A stretch of 64,000 nucleotides of DNA from JABSQH01 sp039177505 (lineage in GTDB: Bacteria; Actinomycetota; Acidimicrobiia; Acidimicrobiales; Ilumatobacteraceae): positions 25,547 through 89,546 of the forward strand of contig JBCDFR010000007.1 of the NCBI GenBank assembly GCA_039177505.1, written 5' to 3'. Positions 25,557 to 34,012 of this stretch are shown here, piece by piece (the first letter of the stretch is position 1; every line of letters begins with the position of its first letter). The notes under the pieces were generated by a model that was not told the origin of the DNA, searched no databases, and was given only the letters and a program-made list of their open reading frames with translations. The translations under genes and the position numbers were made by a program.

Positions 25557-27290
25557 TCAGCTCAGCCGCACGAGGCGTCCGGGCGTGGCGCCGGTGAATG
25601 CATCGTGGTCGCGCGTGATCTGGCCGGCGACGAGGGTGTAGTCGTACCCCTCGGCGTCCTGCAGGAAGCGGGTGCCCCCGGCGGGAAGATCGGCGACCAT
25701 GTGCGGCTCGCGCAACGTGAGCCGATCGTGGTCGATCACGTTGAGGTCGGCACGCAATCCGACTTCGATCCGACCGCGGTCGTCGAAACCGAACAGCGCG
25801 GCGGTCTCCGACGTCATCTTGCGGATCACATCGGCCAACCGCAGCTGGGCGCCGTTGCGGTCGCGGCACCAATGGGTGAGCATCCAGGTCGGGGTCGATG
25901 CGTCGCAGATCAGATTGCAGTGGGCCCCGCCGTCGGCGAGGCCGATCACCGCATGGTCGTTCGAGAGCATCTCGTACAGCGCTTCACCGTCGCCGTCGGT
26001 GTAGCCGAGCAGTGTGTTGAGCACGATGGCCCGACCGTCGCGTTCGAGCAGTGCGTCGTAGTACACCTCGACCGGGTCGCGATCCGTCGCAGCCGCTACG
26101 CCGGCGATCGACTCGGCGTCTGTCGGTTCGTAGTTCACCGGATCGCCGAGCGGATACGTCCGGTCGAAGTTCTCCATCGCCTTGGCCAGCAAGGGCTGTT
26201 CCTCACGCAGCGCAGCGATCATCGAGCGGTATTCGTCGATGAGTGTCGTGCGCATCGACGGCTCGCTCATCGCGGCGACCAATTCGTCGAGTGGCAGCTC
26301 GACCAACGGCGCGTAACTCGGGCAGACCATGAACGGGTGACGAGCGGTCAGGCCGAGCAGCACGCCGAATGGGCGCCCCGCGACCTGGGCCGTGACGGGG
26401 TGACCTTCGGCGCGCACCTGCCCGATGAGCTCCAGGTGCTTGCGATAGTCGTCGGGAGCGACGTCGGTCTGGAGCATCAGGAACGTCACCGGAACACCGG
26501 CTTCCTCAGCAAGGCGGCACATCCAGTCGACTTCGAGGTCGGGGGAGATGTGGTCCTCGGTCGGGATGACGCCGGACGGCGCAACTTCGAACAGTCCGCG
26601 GCCGGCCTGCTTCACCGCCCGTCCGATGGCGAACAGTTCGTCCTCGGCGGCGAACGTGCCGGGGACCGGCTCGCCCGAGAGTGCTCGATGACCGAGCGTG
26701 CGACTCGTAGAGAATCCGCGGGCGCCTGCTTGGATCGCTTCGGCCACGATGCGCGCCATCTCGTCGATTTCGTCCTGAGTGGCGGGCTCGTTGTCGGTGC
26801 CACGTTCACCCATCACGTAGGCGCGGACCGGCCCATGGGCGATCATGGCGGCCACGTCGGCTGCGTACTCGCCGGCCTCGAGCGCGTCGAGATACTCGCC
26901 GAAGCTTTCCCAGCCCCATGTCATGCCCTCGCTGAGGGCCGAACCGGGAATGTCCTCGACCCCCTCCATCAGCTCGATGAGGAACTGCTCTTGGCCGGGA
27001 CGGACGGGAGCGAAGCCGACGCCGCAGTTGCCGAAGACCACGGTGGTCACGCCGTGTGGCGTCGATGGGGCGAGCTCGGCATCCCACGTTGCCTGACCGT
27101 CGTAGTGCGTGTGGATGTCGACGAAACCGGGAGTGACGATGCGGCCCGTGGCGTCGATCTCGCGATGTGCGGCCGGTAGGTCACAGCCGATCGCCGCGAT
27201 CCGGTCTCCGTCGATCGCAACGTCGGCCACATAGGGATCTGCGCCGCTGCCGTCGACGATCGTGCCGTTCCGGATGACCACATCGAACAT
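25557..27290 (-). CDS. N-acyl-D-amino-acid deacylase-type amidohydrolase
   Basis: A 577-residue amidohydrolase of the D-aminoacylase group. The N-terminal small beta domain (FDVVIRNGTIVDGSG) is followed by the metal motif GFVDIHTHYDGQ (His-x-His) and TTVVFGNCGVGFAPVRP with the D-aminoacylase Cys that replaces the carboxylated Lys in this group. GLADGGAHCNLICDAS carries the late Asp, and the C-terminal GRIEVGLRADLNVID closes the beta domain. Reaction: hydrolysis of N-acyl-D-amino acids or related amides. ATG 27290 is preferred over GTG 27299. Divergent from the kinase. Confidence 0.9.
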   Translation of the reverse strand: MFDVVIRNGTIVDGSGADPYVADVAIDGDRIAAIGCDLPAAHREIDATGRIVTPGFVDIHTHYDGQATWDAELAPSTPHGVTTVVFGNCGVGFAPVRPGQEQFLIELMEGVEDIPGSALSEGMTWGWESFGEYLDALEAGEYAADVAAMIAHGPVRAYVMGERGTDNEPATQDEIDEMARIVAEAIQAGARGFSTSRTLGHRALSGEPVPGTFAAEDELFAIGRAVKQAGRGLFEVAPSGVIPTEDHISPDLEVDWMCRLAEEAGVPVTFLMLQTDVAPDDYRKHLELIGQVRAEGHPVTAQVAGRPFGVLLGLTARHPFMVCPSYAPLVELPLDELVAAMSEPSMRTTLIDEYRSMIAALREEQPLLAKAMENFDRTYPLGDPVNYEPTDAESIAGVAAATDRDPVEVYYDALLERDGRAIVLNTLLGYTDGDGEALYEMLSNDHAVIGLADGGAHCNLICDASTPTWMLTHWCRDRNGAQLRLADVIRKMTSETAALFGFDDRGRIEVGLRADLNVIDHDRLTLREPHMVADLPAGGTRFLQDAEGYDYTLVAGQITRDHDAFTGATPGRLVRLS

Positions 27291-27379
27291 GACTGCCACG
27301 CTAGGGAACGGTGCTCGCCGAAGTGCGGTCGGGCGATCGAGCCACTCGACGTTCGTGGAGCTGCGCGAAGCTGCCGGTG

Positions 27380-29005
27380 ATGGCAGATCCAGATCTCGGT
27401 GCGTTCGCCGCCGTGGCGCCCCTCGGGAGCGGGGGAGTGGGCGACGTGTACCGGGCCACGCGTCGGTCGACCGGTGGGGACGTGGCCATCAAGGTCTTGC
27501 GCGACTGGTCGGACCAAGAGGCGGCGCGGCGGCGTGCAGAGCGCGAGCTGCGCGCCCTGGTCGATCTGCGCGGACACTCCAACGTCGTCAACGTCGAAGA
27601 AGTGATCGAGTCCGAACAGACCTTGGCGATCGTGATGGAGTTCGCCCCAGGCGGGTCGGTCGCCGATCTCATGCGGGCGCGTGGCGGCCGGTTGGCTTTT
27701 CCCGAGGCGTTGGTGGTCGCCGACGACACGTCGGCGGCGCTCGCAGCGGCACATCAGCGGGGCATCATCCACCGCGACATCAAGCCGCACAACCTGCTCA
27801 TCGGCGCGTTCGGTCAGGTCAAGGTGTGCGACTTCGGCATCTCGGCGTTGACCCGATCCGACGAGTTCAGCAATCGCACGAACTCGATCTCACTGCGTTA
27901 CGCCAGCCCGGAGGAACTCCGCGGCGGCGACGTCGGACCCGCCGCCGACGTGTTCTCGCTGGCCGCGACGATCCATCAGATGTTGACGGGCGAGTACCTC
28001 CCTGCGCCCGACGGCACAGCGGATTCGCTCCCCCTCCGATCGTGGCGGCCTCCCGCCGATCTCCCCAGCGATGTCACCGCGGAGTTCCGCGATCTGGTCG
28101 TACGGAGCGCCGATCGCGTGCCGGCGAATCGCCCCACGGCCGCAGAGCTGCGGGCGCGTTTCGAAGCTTTCGGTCCGCGGCTCGGGGCGCAGCGGTGCCG
28201 GGCGCTCCCGCTCGCGTCGGTCGCCGACGAACCACCCTCGGTAGCGCACGCCGCGACCGTGCCTGTCGCAGGTGACGTGGCGACCGTTCCGGCGGCTGCC
28301 TCCTCGGCGGTCACCACCCCGCAGCCACGTGTCGAGGCACCGGCGGCCACCAGCGGCGTGGCCGCACAGTCGATCGTGGCCCACCGCCGCAATCGCCGCG
28401 TGGCCATCGGAGCGTTCATCGTGCTGGGCGCGGTCGGGGTACTGGCTGCAGCGGCCGTTGCCGCGGGTTGGTTCGGCGACGACAGCGGCACGGCCGCATC
28501 GGTGTCGTCGGCTGCGACCGCACCAACATCCGCGGACCCGACCGGTCCTGCCTCGACCGTTGCCGCAACGACCCCCACGACCGAGGGTGCAGCGCCGACG
28601 ACGACTGCCGATCCGGCGGTCGACCCCACCCGGCACGAGGGGCCGCGGTGTGTCGGCTCCAACCCGTGCATCGAGATGACGAACATCGCTGTGCAGGGCG
28701 GAGAGTTCGTCATCGACTGGACGGCGTCGGTGCCGACATCGGTCGACGGTGTGCATGCGCACTTCTTCTGGGACGTGTACGACGCGTCTCAGGTGGGCTC
28801 GGCCTCGGTGGATCGTGCGCCGTGGGAACTGACCGATCAGCAACCGTTCGTTCCGGCCGGCGAGATGCGGCTCGTCAATCGGCCGCTCGGTGCCACAGGG
28901 GTGTGCGTCACCGCAGCAGGAGCGGATCACGCCGTGATCGATGCCGAGCACTTCCACTGCGTGCTCGTCGGCGACGACGGCGCTGCGACGAACGGAGAGT
29001 CATGA
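27380..29005 (+). CDS. membrane serine/threonine protein kinase
   Basis: A 541-residue PknB-type kinase. The glycine loop GSGGVGDVY, VAIKVL (Lys), the catalytic loop HRDIKPHN and DFG (in CDFGISAL), the activation end YASPEEL, and the F-helix AADVFSLAAT lie within residues 10-280. A Pro/Ala-rich linker leads to a single transmembrane helix (RVAIGAFIVLGAVGVLAAAAVAAGWF) and a Thr/Pro-rich then folded extracellular domain (about 430-541) with two Cys pairs likely to form disulfides. ATG 27380 is chosen; a GTG precedes it at 27377. The stop overlaps the next gene start (ATGA), so both are translationally coupled. Confidence 0.93.
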   Translation: MADPDLGAFAAVAPLGSGGVGDVYRATRRSTGGDVAIKVLRDWSDQEAARRRAERELRALVDLRGHSNVVNVEEVIESEQTLAIVMEFAPGGSVADLMRARGGRLAFPEALVVADDTSAALAAAHQRGIIHRDIKPHNLLIGAFGQVKVCDFGISALTRSDEFSNRTNSISLRYASPEELRGGDVGPAADVFSLAATIHQMLTGEYLPAPDGTADSLPLRSWRPPADLPSDVTAEFRDLVVRSADRVPANRPTAAELRARFEAFGPRLGAQRCRALPLASVADEPPSVAHAATVPVAGDVATVPAAASSAVTTPQPRVEAPAATSGVAAQSIVAHRRNRRVAIGAFIVLGAVGVLAAAAVAAGWFGDDSGTAASVSSAATAPTSADPTGPASTVAATTPTTEGAAPTTTADPAVDPTRHEGPRCVGSNPCIEMTNIAVQGGEFVIDWTASVPTSVDGVHAHFFWDVYDASQVGSASVDRAPWELTDQQPFVPAGEMRLVNRPLGATGVCVTAAGADHAVIDAEHFHCVLVGDDGAATNGES

Positions 29006-30147
29006 GCTGGACGTGTCGACGTCTCCTCGCCACGGCGGCGATCGTGGTGGCCGCCGCGAGCTGTGCGAGCGACGACGGCGGCTCGGCTGACGTCGCTCCG
29101 GGCTCGTCGTCGACCGATGCCGCCGCTCCGACCACGAGTGCACCACCAACGGAGGCCCCGTCGACGACAATCGCCCCAGTGGTGTCCGAGCTTCCATCGA
29201 CAACGCGTCCGAGCGCCATTCCCGGCTCGGTCCCGGTGATCATCGACAGCGACGCCAACAACGAGCTCGACGATCAACACGCGCTGGCCTACGCCGCGCT
29301 CCGCCCGGACCTGTTCGATCTCGTCGCCGTCACCGCCAACGCCACGAGCGCGGGTGGAACTGTCGATGCGCATGCCGCCGAAGCCGAGCGCGTGCTGGCA
29401 CTGGCCGACCGGGTCGGTGACGTACCCGTGTACGCGGGTGCCGACGGCACCTTCGACGAGATCCGCCCGTTCCTCGACGATCCCGACCATGACGGTCATG
29501 CCGCTGTCGACGCGATCATCGATGCGGCGCGGTCGAACGGCGAACTCGTGTTGCTCCCGATCGGCAAGCTGACGAACGTCGCGCTTGCCCTGGACAAGGC
29601 GCCCGACATCGCCGACGGCCTGCGGGTGCTGTGGCTCGGTTCGAACTATCCGCAGGGAACGCCCGAGTACAACCTTGACAACGACCCCGGCGCCCTCTCG
29701 TTCGTGCTCGACGACGGTGTCGATGCCGGCCTCGAGTTCGAGATCGTCACCGTGCGTCCCGGAGACACGACCGGCACGGCCGCCGTCGACCTCTCCATCG
29801 ACGAGGCCCTGGCCCGGATGCCAGGGCTCGGCCCGACGATCGACGCACCGATCGTCGGCCGTACCGGGATGACGCACTCGACATTCGGCGACTACTCCGC
29901 GGAGCTGTTTCGTACGTCCACGCCGTTCGGCGATCCACCCAGCCGCTCGCTCTTCGATCTCGCGGCCGTGGCCCTCGTCGGCGAACCGAGCTGGGCCGAG
30001 TCGGTCCTGATTGCTGCACCGTCGTTCGTCGCGGGTGAGTTCGTTGACCGCCCCGAGCGGCAGCAGACGATCCGCTACTGGGAGCGCTTCGATCGCGACG
30101 CCATCGTCGAAGACATGTTCGCGTCGCTCGTCGCTGCCAGCGAGTGA
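29002..30147 (+). CDS. nucleoside hydrolase family lipoprotein
   Basis: A 381-residue exported protein. The signal peptide ends in the lipobox VAAASC, followed by a Ser/Thr/Pro linker (to about residue 70) and then an inosine/uridine-preferring nucleoside hydrolase fold. The Ca-binding signature is present as DSDANNELDDQHAL (the family pattern D-x-D-x-x-x-D-D), with LLPIGKLTNVALAL and later catalytic-pocket segments. It could release bases from extracellular nucleosides or act as a glycosidase-like sensor. ATG 29002 overlaps the kinase stop, implying coordinated expression with that receptor-type kinase. A hairpin follows its stop. Confidence 0.85.
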   Translation: MSWTCRRLLATAAIVVAAASCASDDGGSADVAPGSSSTDAAAPTTSAPPTEAPSTTIAPVVSELPSTTRPSAIPGSVPVIIDSDANNELDDQHALAYAALRPDLFDLVAVTANATSAGGTVDAHAAEAERVLALADRVGDVPVYAGADGTFDEIRPFLDDPDHDGHAAVDAIIDAARSNGELVLLPIGKLTNVALALDKAPDIADGLRVLWLGSNYPQGTPEYNLDNDPGALSFVLDDGVDAGLEFEIVTVRPGDTTGTAAVDLSIDEALARMPGLGPTIDAPIVGRTGMTHSTFGDYSAELFRTSTPFGDPPSRSLFDLAAVALVGEPSWAESVLIAAPSFVAGEFVDRPERQQTIRYWERFDRDAIVEDMFASLVAASE

Positions 30148-30151
30148 GGTA

Positions 30152-30174
30152 CGCCTACTGCTGAAAAGTAGGCG
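30152..30174 (+). terminator. 8-bp hairpin after the nucleoside hydrolase gene
   Basis: CGCCTACT - GCTGAAA - AGTAGGCG is a perfect 8-bp inverted repeat with a 7-base loop, starting 5 bases after the stop at 30147 and followed by the mildly pyrimidine-rich CGCTTGTCTC. Likely the transcription terminator of the kinase-hydrolase pair. Confidence 0.78.
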
Positions 30175-30247
30175 CGCTTGTCTCACGGCTCGAGGTGTGT
30201 CATCGTCAGGCGGGTCGTTCGCGCCGCCACATGGGGAGCTGATCACG

Positions 30248-30949
30248 GTGAGCACACTCGTCCTTTCTCACATCCTGCATCGCGTCGGTGATCTCCCCCG
30301 CGCGGTTGCCGAGGCCGAGACTGCGGGGTTCCAGGTCGAGTGGGGATCAGATCCGGAGGTCGCACACAATGCACTGGTCTGGTTCGCGCGCGGAGCGTTC
30401 CTCGAGCTGTACCACGCACCGCCGTTCGATGAATCGACGGCCTCGCTGGTCGAGGAGGTCGCTGGGTCAGGAGCGGTGCTCCGCTCGCGCCGGTGGGGCG
30501 CGATGGCCGATGGGTGGTGCGACTACGCAGTCGAAACCGCCGACGCAGATCTCGGCGCCGTCGCCGCACGGTGCGCTGCCGACGACATTGCCCTCGGCCC
30601 AGCGTTCAATCCCAGCCGAGCTCTGCCGGGCGGCGGCCGAGTCAGTTGGCATCTTGCGTTCCCCGACGACGGCGACTTGCCGTTCGTGATGAGCGCATAT
30701 GCCCCACCGCAACGGCCAGGGGCGGTAGCACACGCCAACGGCGCCACCGAGATCACGTCGATCACCGTTGCCCATCCGCGCCCCGACGAGTATCGCCGGC
30801 ACCTCGCGCGCTACGTCGGGACGTCGTCGCTCGATGGGGTGATCATCGAGCGGGGAACCGGCGCTGGTGCGACGATCACCGGGGTGACCGCCGCCGGGCT
30901 CGACGCCCCAGCACGGTTCGGGGTCGGCACGATCGACCCGGCCGGTTAG
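30248..30949 (+). CDS. glyoxalase-like (VOC) domain protein
   Basis: A 233-residue protein beginning LSHILHRVGDLPRAVAEAETAGF, the start of a glyoxalase-like domain. The pattern continues with NALVWFARGAFLELYH and a second half starting VSWHLAFPDDGDLPFVM. Such proteins (Glyoxalase_3 type) are common in actinobacteria and mostly uncharacterised. GTG 30248 is supported by GGGGAG at 30233-30238; the in-frame reading upstream overlaps the nucleoside hydrolase and is not family sequence. Convergent with the nitroreductase at 30972. Confidence 0.75.
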   Translation: MSTLVLSHILHRVGDLPRAVAEAETAGFQVEWGSDPEVAHNALVWFARGAFLELYHAPPFDESTASLVEEVAGSGAVLRSRRWGAMADGWCDYAVETADADLGAVAARCAADDIALGPAFNPSRALPGGGRVSWHLAFPDDGDLPFVMSAYAPPQRPGAVAHANGATEITSITVAHPRPDEYRRHLARYVGTSSLDGVIIERGTGAGATITGVTAAGLDAPARFGVGTIDPAG

Positions 30950-30971
30950 CTGGCCCGGCGCAGGCCCATGC

Positions 30972-31433
30972 TCACGCAGGCTCGAAGTCGAGCGTGACGG
31001 CGCCGTGCTCGGCGGCGTACTCGACGAGCTCGGCGAGCGTCGGATCACCGTCGACCTTCGATCCGAACGAGCGGGCGCCGTGTTTGGGGCCGAGTTCGTC
31101 CAGCAGCGTCCGCATCCGTCGTCCGACGACCTCTGGGTCGTCCACCACAGTGGCCGTGAACGGTTGACGCTCGCCGTCGAGCACGAGCTCGGCGGGACCA
31201 CCGCCGACGAAGTTGTGCTTGTAACCCGCCTGCGTGATGGTGAACAGCTGGCCGTCGATCACATGTCGGCCGACGGGCGTCGAGTACGCCTTGCCGGTCT
31301 TCCGGCCGGTCCAGTGCAGCACCATCAAACGGTCGCCGACCGATCCCCAGCCGCGCGTGATGGCGGCCTGCATCGCCGGGTTGAGGATGCGCATCATCCA
31401 GGGGCTCGGGGTGGAGCGGGTGATCGTTGCCAT
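30972..31433 (-). CDS. deazaflavin-dependent nitroreductase (DDN) family protein
   Basis: A 153-residue split-barrel flavoprotein of the F420-dependent DDN/DUF385 family. The hallmark VLHWTGRKTGKAYSTPVG strand-turn (F420 phosphate-binding Lys/Thr) and the following LFTITQAGYKHNFVG core are present. Members reduce quinones or nitro compounds with reduced F420. It has a good GAGGAG a few bases before ATG 31433. Third in the minus-strand run flavin monooxygenase - CMD protein - DDN, downstream of a TetR gene. Confidence 0.82.
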   Translation of the reverse strand: MATITRSTPSPWMMRILNPAMQAAITRGWGSVGDRLMVLHWTGRKTGKAYSTPVGRHVIDGQLFTITQAGYKHNFVGGGPAELVLDGERQPFTATVVDDPEVVGRRMRTLLDELGPKHGARSFGSKVDGDPTLAELVEYAAEHGAVTLDFEPA

Positions 31434-31493
31434 CAGGTTCTCCTCGTTGGTGTCGTCAGGGGCGGTGCGCGATGTCCGTTGCGTCCGCAGCGG

Positions 31494-32075
31494 TCATGAG
31501 GTCGCCACGTCGTGGTGCGGCGCGACCCCATCGGGCGGCCAGGCGTCGAGGCCGTCGTCGAGCGGGACGGCCACGTTCTGGAGCAGTTCGGAGAGCATCT
31601 TCCACACGCCGATGGTGGCGACGAGGTCGAGCTGGCTCTGTTCGGTGGGAAAGGCTGCGGCGCACTCGGCCCACGTGTCGTTCGAGATCACGCCGGCGCG
31701 CACCGTCTCGTCGGTGGCGTGCAGTGCGGCCCGGTCGGCTGCCGACCATCGATCGTGACGCTCCCAATCGCGAATCGCGAGGAGGTCGGCCTGGTCGACG
31801 CCGAACAACGGAGCGAGTTGCCAATGTTGGGTCCACTCGTACACGCCGTTGTTCAGCCATCCGATGCGCATGATGATCATCTCCCGCAGTCGGGCATCGA
31901 GGCTGCTGTTCGCCGTCAGCTCGTCGGTCAGGTCGCTGATCCGCTGCGCCAGCTGAGGTTGGCGCAACAGCACCCGGTAGATCGACAGCCCGGCTTTGAG
32001 CTTGACGATGCCGACGTGTTCGGCGGCGGTCTTCGAGTCGTCAGCCGACAGCGGCGCGACGCGTGGAGTGACCAC
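31494..32075 (-). CDS. carboxymuconolactone decarboxylase (CMD) family protein
   Basis: A 193-residue all-helical CMD/AhpD-like protein: LDARLREMIIMRIGWLNNGVYEWTQHWQLA is the conserved helix pair with the Glu-Trp-x-x-His motif. The Cys-x-x-Cys of AhpD peroxidases is absent, so it is not a thiol peroxidase; the active His suggests a decarboxylase- or isomerase-type role. The GTG start lies 3 bases downstream of the flavoprotein stop (32079), so the two are co-transcribed. Substrate unknown. Confidence 0.83.
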   Translation of the reverse strand: MVTPRVAPLSADDSKTAAEHVGIVKLKAGLSIYRVLLRQPQLAQRISDLTDELTANSSLDARLREMIIMRIGWLNNGVYEWTQHWQLAPLFGVDQADLLAIRDWERHDRWSAADRAALHATDETVRAGVISNDTWAECAAAFPTEQSQLDLVATIGVWKMLSELLQNVAVPLDDGLDAWPPDGVAPHHDVATS

Positions 32076-32078
32076 GGC

Positions 32079-33272
32079 TCAGACCAAGAAGCTCTGGATC
32101 GGCTGATCGAGCAGTGTGCGGCCGTAGTCGGCGTAGCGCGCCTCGCGGTCGAAGATGATGTGGTTCGATCCGGTCGAGATGTCACGCATCGCCTTCTGAA
32201 TCGGGCTATCGAGTCGGCTGCCGCTGGCGCCGGTGACCGAGAGGATGTCTTGCACCGCACCGCGACACATGAACACCGCGTGGGCCATACGCGTCACCCA
32301 TGCACCTCTCGTTTCCGATGAGGCGGTGTTGCGCTGCTCCATCACGTCGCGCAGCACGTCGCGCAACAACAGCTCGGCGGCCTCGATGGTGAGTGCCGCC
32401 GAGGCCACGACCGCCGGTTTGCCTTCATCGCTGATCGTGCCGCCGGCGCGCGCCTGTTTCGCGGCGATCTTCGCCTTGGTGGTCGTCTGGTACTCGTGGA
32501 GCGCACCCTGGGCGGCGCCGAGCATCGACAGTGCAGACGCAAATCCGAGGATCGGCACGAGTGGTGTGTCGAAGAGCGGCCCCTCGTGCACCTGGCCCGG
32601 CACATCGGCATTGATCAGGCCGATCATGTCGATCGAGCGATCGGCAGGTACGAACACGTCGTCGATTCGGAGATCGAGCGAGCCGGTCGAGCACATGCCT
32701 GAGACGAACCAGGTGTCGATGGCTTCGACGTCGTTGCGCGGGACAGCGAAGAACCGTGGGGCCACGCTGCCGTCGTCGTTCGTCTGCATCGCTCCGACCA
32801 TCACCCAGTCGGCGTGAACGATGCCGGTTCCCCATTGCCACGTCCCGCTGAGGCGATACCCGCCCTCGACCTCGGTGGCGGCACCACCGGCCATGCTCAG
32901 CGAACCGGGGGCGAGGACGTAGGGGCGCTCGGCGAACAGCTCCTGCTGGAACGTCTCGGGGAAGTTGCAGAGCCAAAACGCGTGCTCGATGTAGAACGCA
33001 GCGAGCCAGCCCATCGATGCGTCGGCGCGCGACAGGATCAGCGACACCTCGAAGTACGTGTCGATGTCTGCGGCGTGGCCGCCGTAGCGCTCCGGGACGA
33101 ACATCGCGAAGAGGCCGCTGTCGCGGATCGCGTCGATGACGTCGTCGAGCGGGCGGCGCGCGACCTCGGCCTCGCGCGCTTTCTCCCGCAACAGGGGAGC
33201 GAGACGCTCCGCTGCCGCCACGAGTTCGTTGTGATCGAGCCGGGTGGGTGCTTCCAGTTGCACGGGTGACAT
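32079..33272 (-). CDS. acyl-CoA dehydrogenase-fold flavin-dependent monooxygenase
   Basis: A 397-residue protein of the acyl-CoA dehydrogenase superfamily. The pattern (FAMFVPERYGGHAADIDTYF, SRADASMGWLAAFYIEHAFW, GGYRLSGTWQWGTGIVHADW, and a type-2 C-terminal domain) resembles two-component aromatic or steroid hydroxylases such as HsaA and pigment hydroxylases, rather than beta-oxidation enzymes. ATG 33272 has AAAGGAT upstream; the longer in-frame upstream reading is not family sequence. First structural gene of the operon under the TetR at 33341. A reductase partner is not in the immediate neighbourhood. Confidence 0.85.
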   Translation of the reverse strand: MSPVQLEAPTRLDHNELVAAAERLAPLLREKAREAEVARRPLDDVIDAIRDSGLFAMFVPERYGGHAADIDTYFEVSLILSRADASMGWLAAFYIEHAFWLCNFPETFQQELFAERPYVLAPGSLSMAGGAATEVEGGYRLSGTWQWGTGIVHADWVMVGAMQTNDDGSVAPRFFAVPRNDVEAIDTWFVSGMCSTGSLDLRIDDVFVPADRSIDMIGLINADVPGQVHEGPLFDTPLVPILGFASALSMLGAAQGALHEYQTTTKAKIAAKQARAGGTISDEGKPAVVASAALTIEAAELLLRDVLRDVMEQRNTASSETRGAWVTRMAHAVFMCRGAVQDILSVTGASGSRLDSPIQKAMRDISTGSNHIIFDREARYADYGRTLLDQPIQSFLV

Positions 33273-33340
33273 GGGTGATCCTTTGGTCGATTCCGTCGGG
33301 AGACGGCGGAGTTGTCGAGCGAGGTCGTTGAGTGCGGTCG

Positions 33341-33970
33341 TCAGTCGACGGGGAGTGGTTCGTGGGCGATCTGCGCGGCCTCGTCGGGGGCGATGCCGAG
33401 CACGCGCAGCACGAGTTCGGCGGTGGTGTCGGCGAGTCGATCGGCTGGCTCGCCGTCGTCGAGGGCGGCGACAACTCCGACGATGGCTCCGTCGATGAAG
33501 CTCACCGTGGTGCTCGGGTCGCCGACCCGGTAACGCCCGCTGTCGAGCCCGTTGGTGATGTCGGTGCGGGGGGCCGCGCCCATGTCGGCGACGAGTTCGC
33601 TGAACGACATCCCCGATCGGGCGTACCAGCTCCACAGCGGGTCGTCGGCGATGGCACGCAACACGATGCGCAGTCCCAACGCCATGCGCAGCGCCGGGTC
33701 GGTCGAGCCGCCCGCCGCCCGGTCGACCCGGGCATGGACGGGTTCGGCGAGTCGCTCGATCACCGGAGCCAACACGTCGCCTTTGGTCTTGAAGTGCAGG
33801 TAGAAGGTGCCGTGCCCGATGTCGGCGGCATCGGTGATGTCCTGAATCGTCACCTCGTCGACCCCGCGATCGCGCATCAGCCGTTCGGCCGACTCGACGA
33901 GGCGTGCCCGCGTCGAGGCCTTGCGCCGTTCCGTACGCGTGGCGCGCAGTTCGGTGGTCGCTGATGACAT
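33341..33970 (-). CDS. TetR family transcriptional regulator
   Basis: A 209-residue TetR protein. The N-terminal helix-turn-helix spans residues about 15-60 (STRARLVESAERLMRDRGVDEVTIQDITDAADIGHGTFYLHFK signature, with TFYLHF recognition), followed by a helical ligand-binding domain. It is upstream of the flavin monooxygenase operon on the same strand and divergent from the hydrolase at 34013. The palindrome TGACTGCAGTCA lies 10 bases from its start codon, so it probably controls itself and both flanks. Confidence 0.92.
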   Translation of the reverse strand: MSSATTELRATRTERRKASTRARLVESAERLMRDRGVDEVTIQDITDAADIGHGTFYLHFKTKGDVLAPVIERLAEPVHARVDRAAGGSTDPALRMALGLRIVLRAIADDPLWSWYARSGMSFSELVADMGAAPRTDITNGLDSGRYRVGDPSTTVSFIDGAIVGVVAALDDGEPADRLADTTAELVLRVLGIAPDEAAQIAHEPLPVD

Positions 33971-33980
33971 GAGTCGATAA

Positions 33981-33992
33981 TGACTGCAGTCA
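33981..33992. promoter_or_regulatory. palindrome TGACTGCAGTCA (putative TetR operator)
   Basis: A perfect 12-base palindrome in the 42-base space between the divergent TetR gene (start 33970) and the hydrolase start at 34013. Its size and place fit a TetR dimer site governing both directions. Inference from position. Confidence 0.65.
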
Positions 33993-34012
33993 GTAATGGA
34001 GTCAAGTCATAA

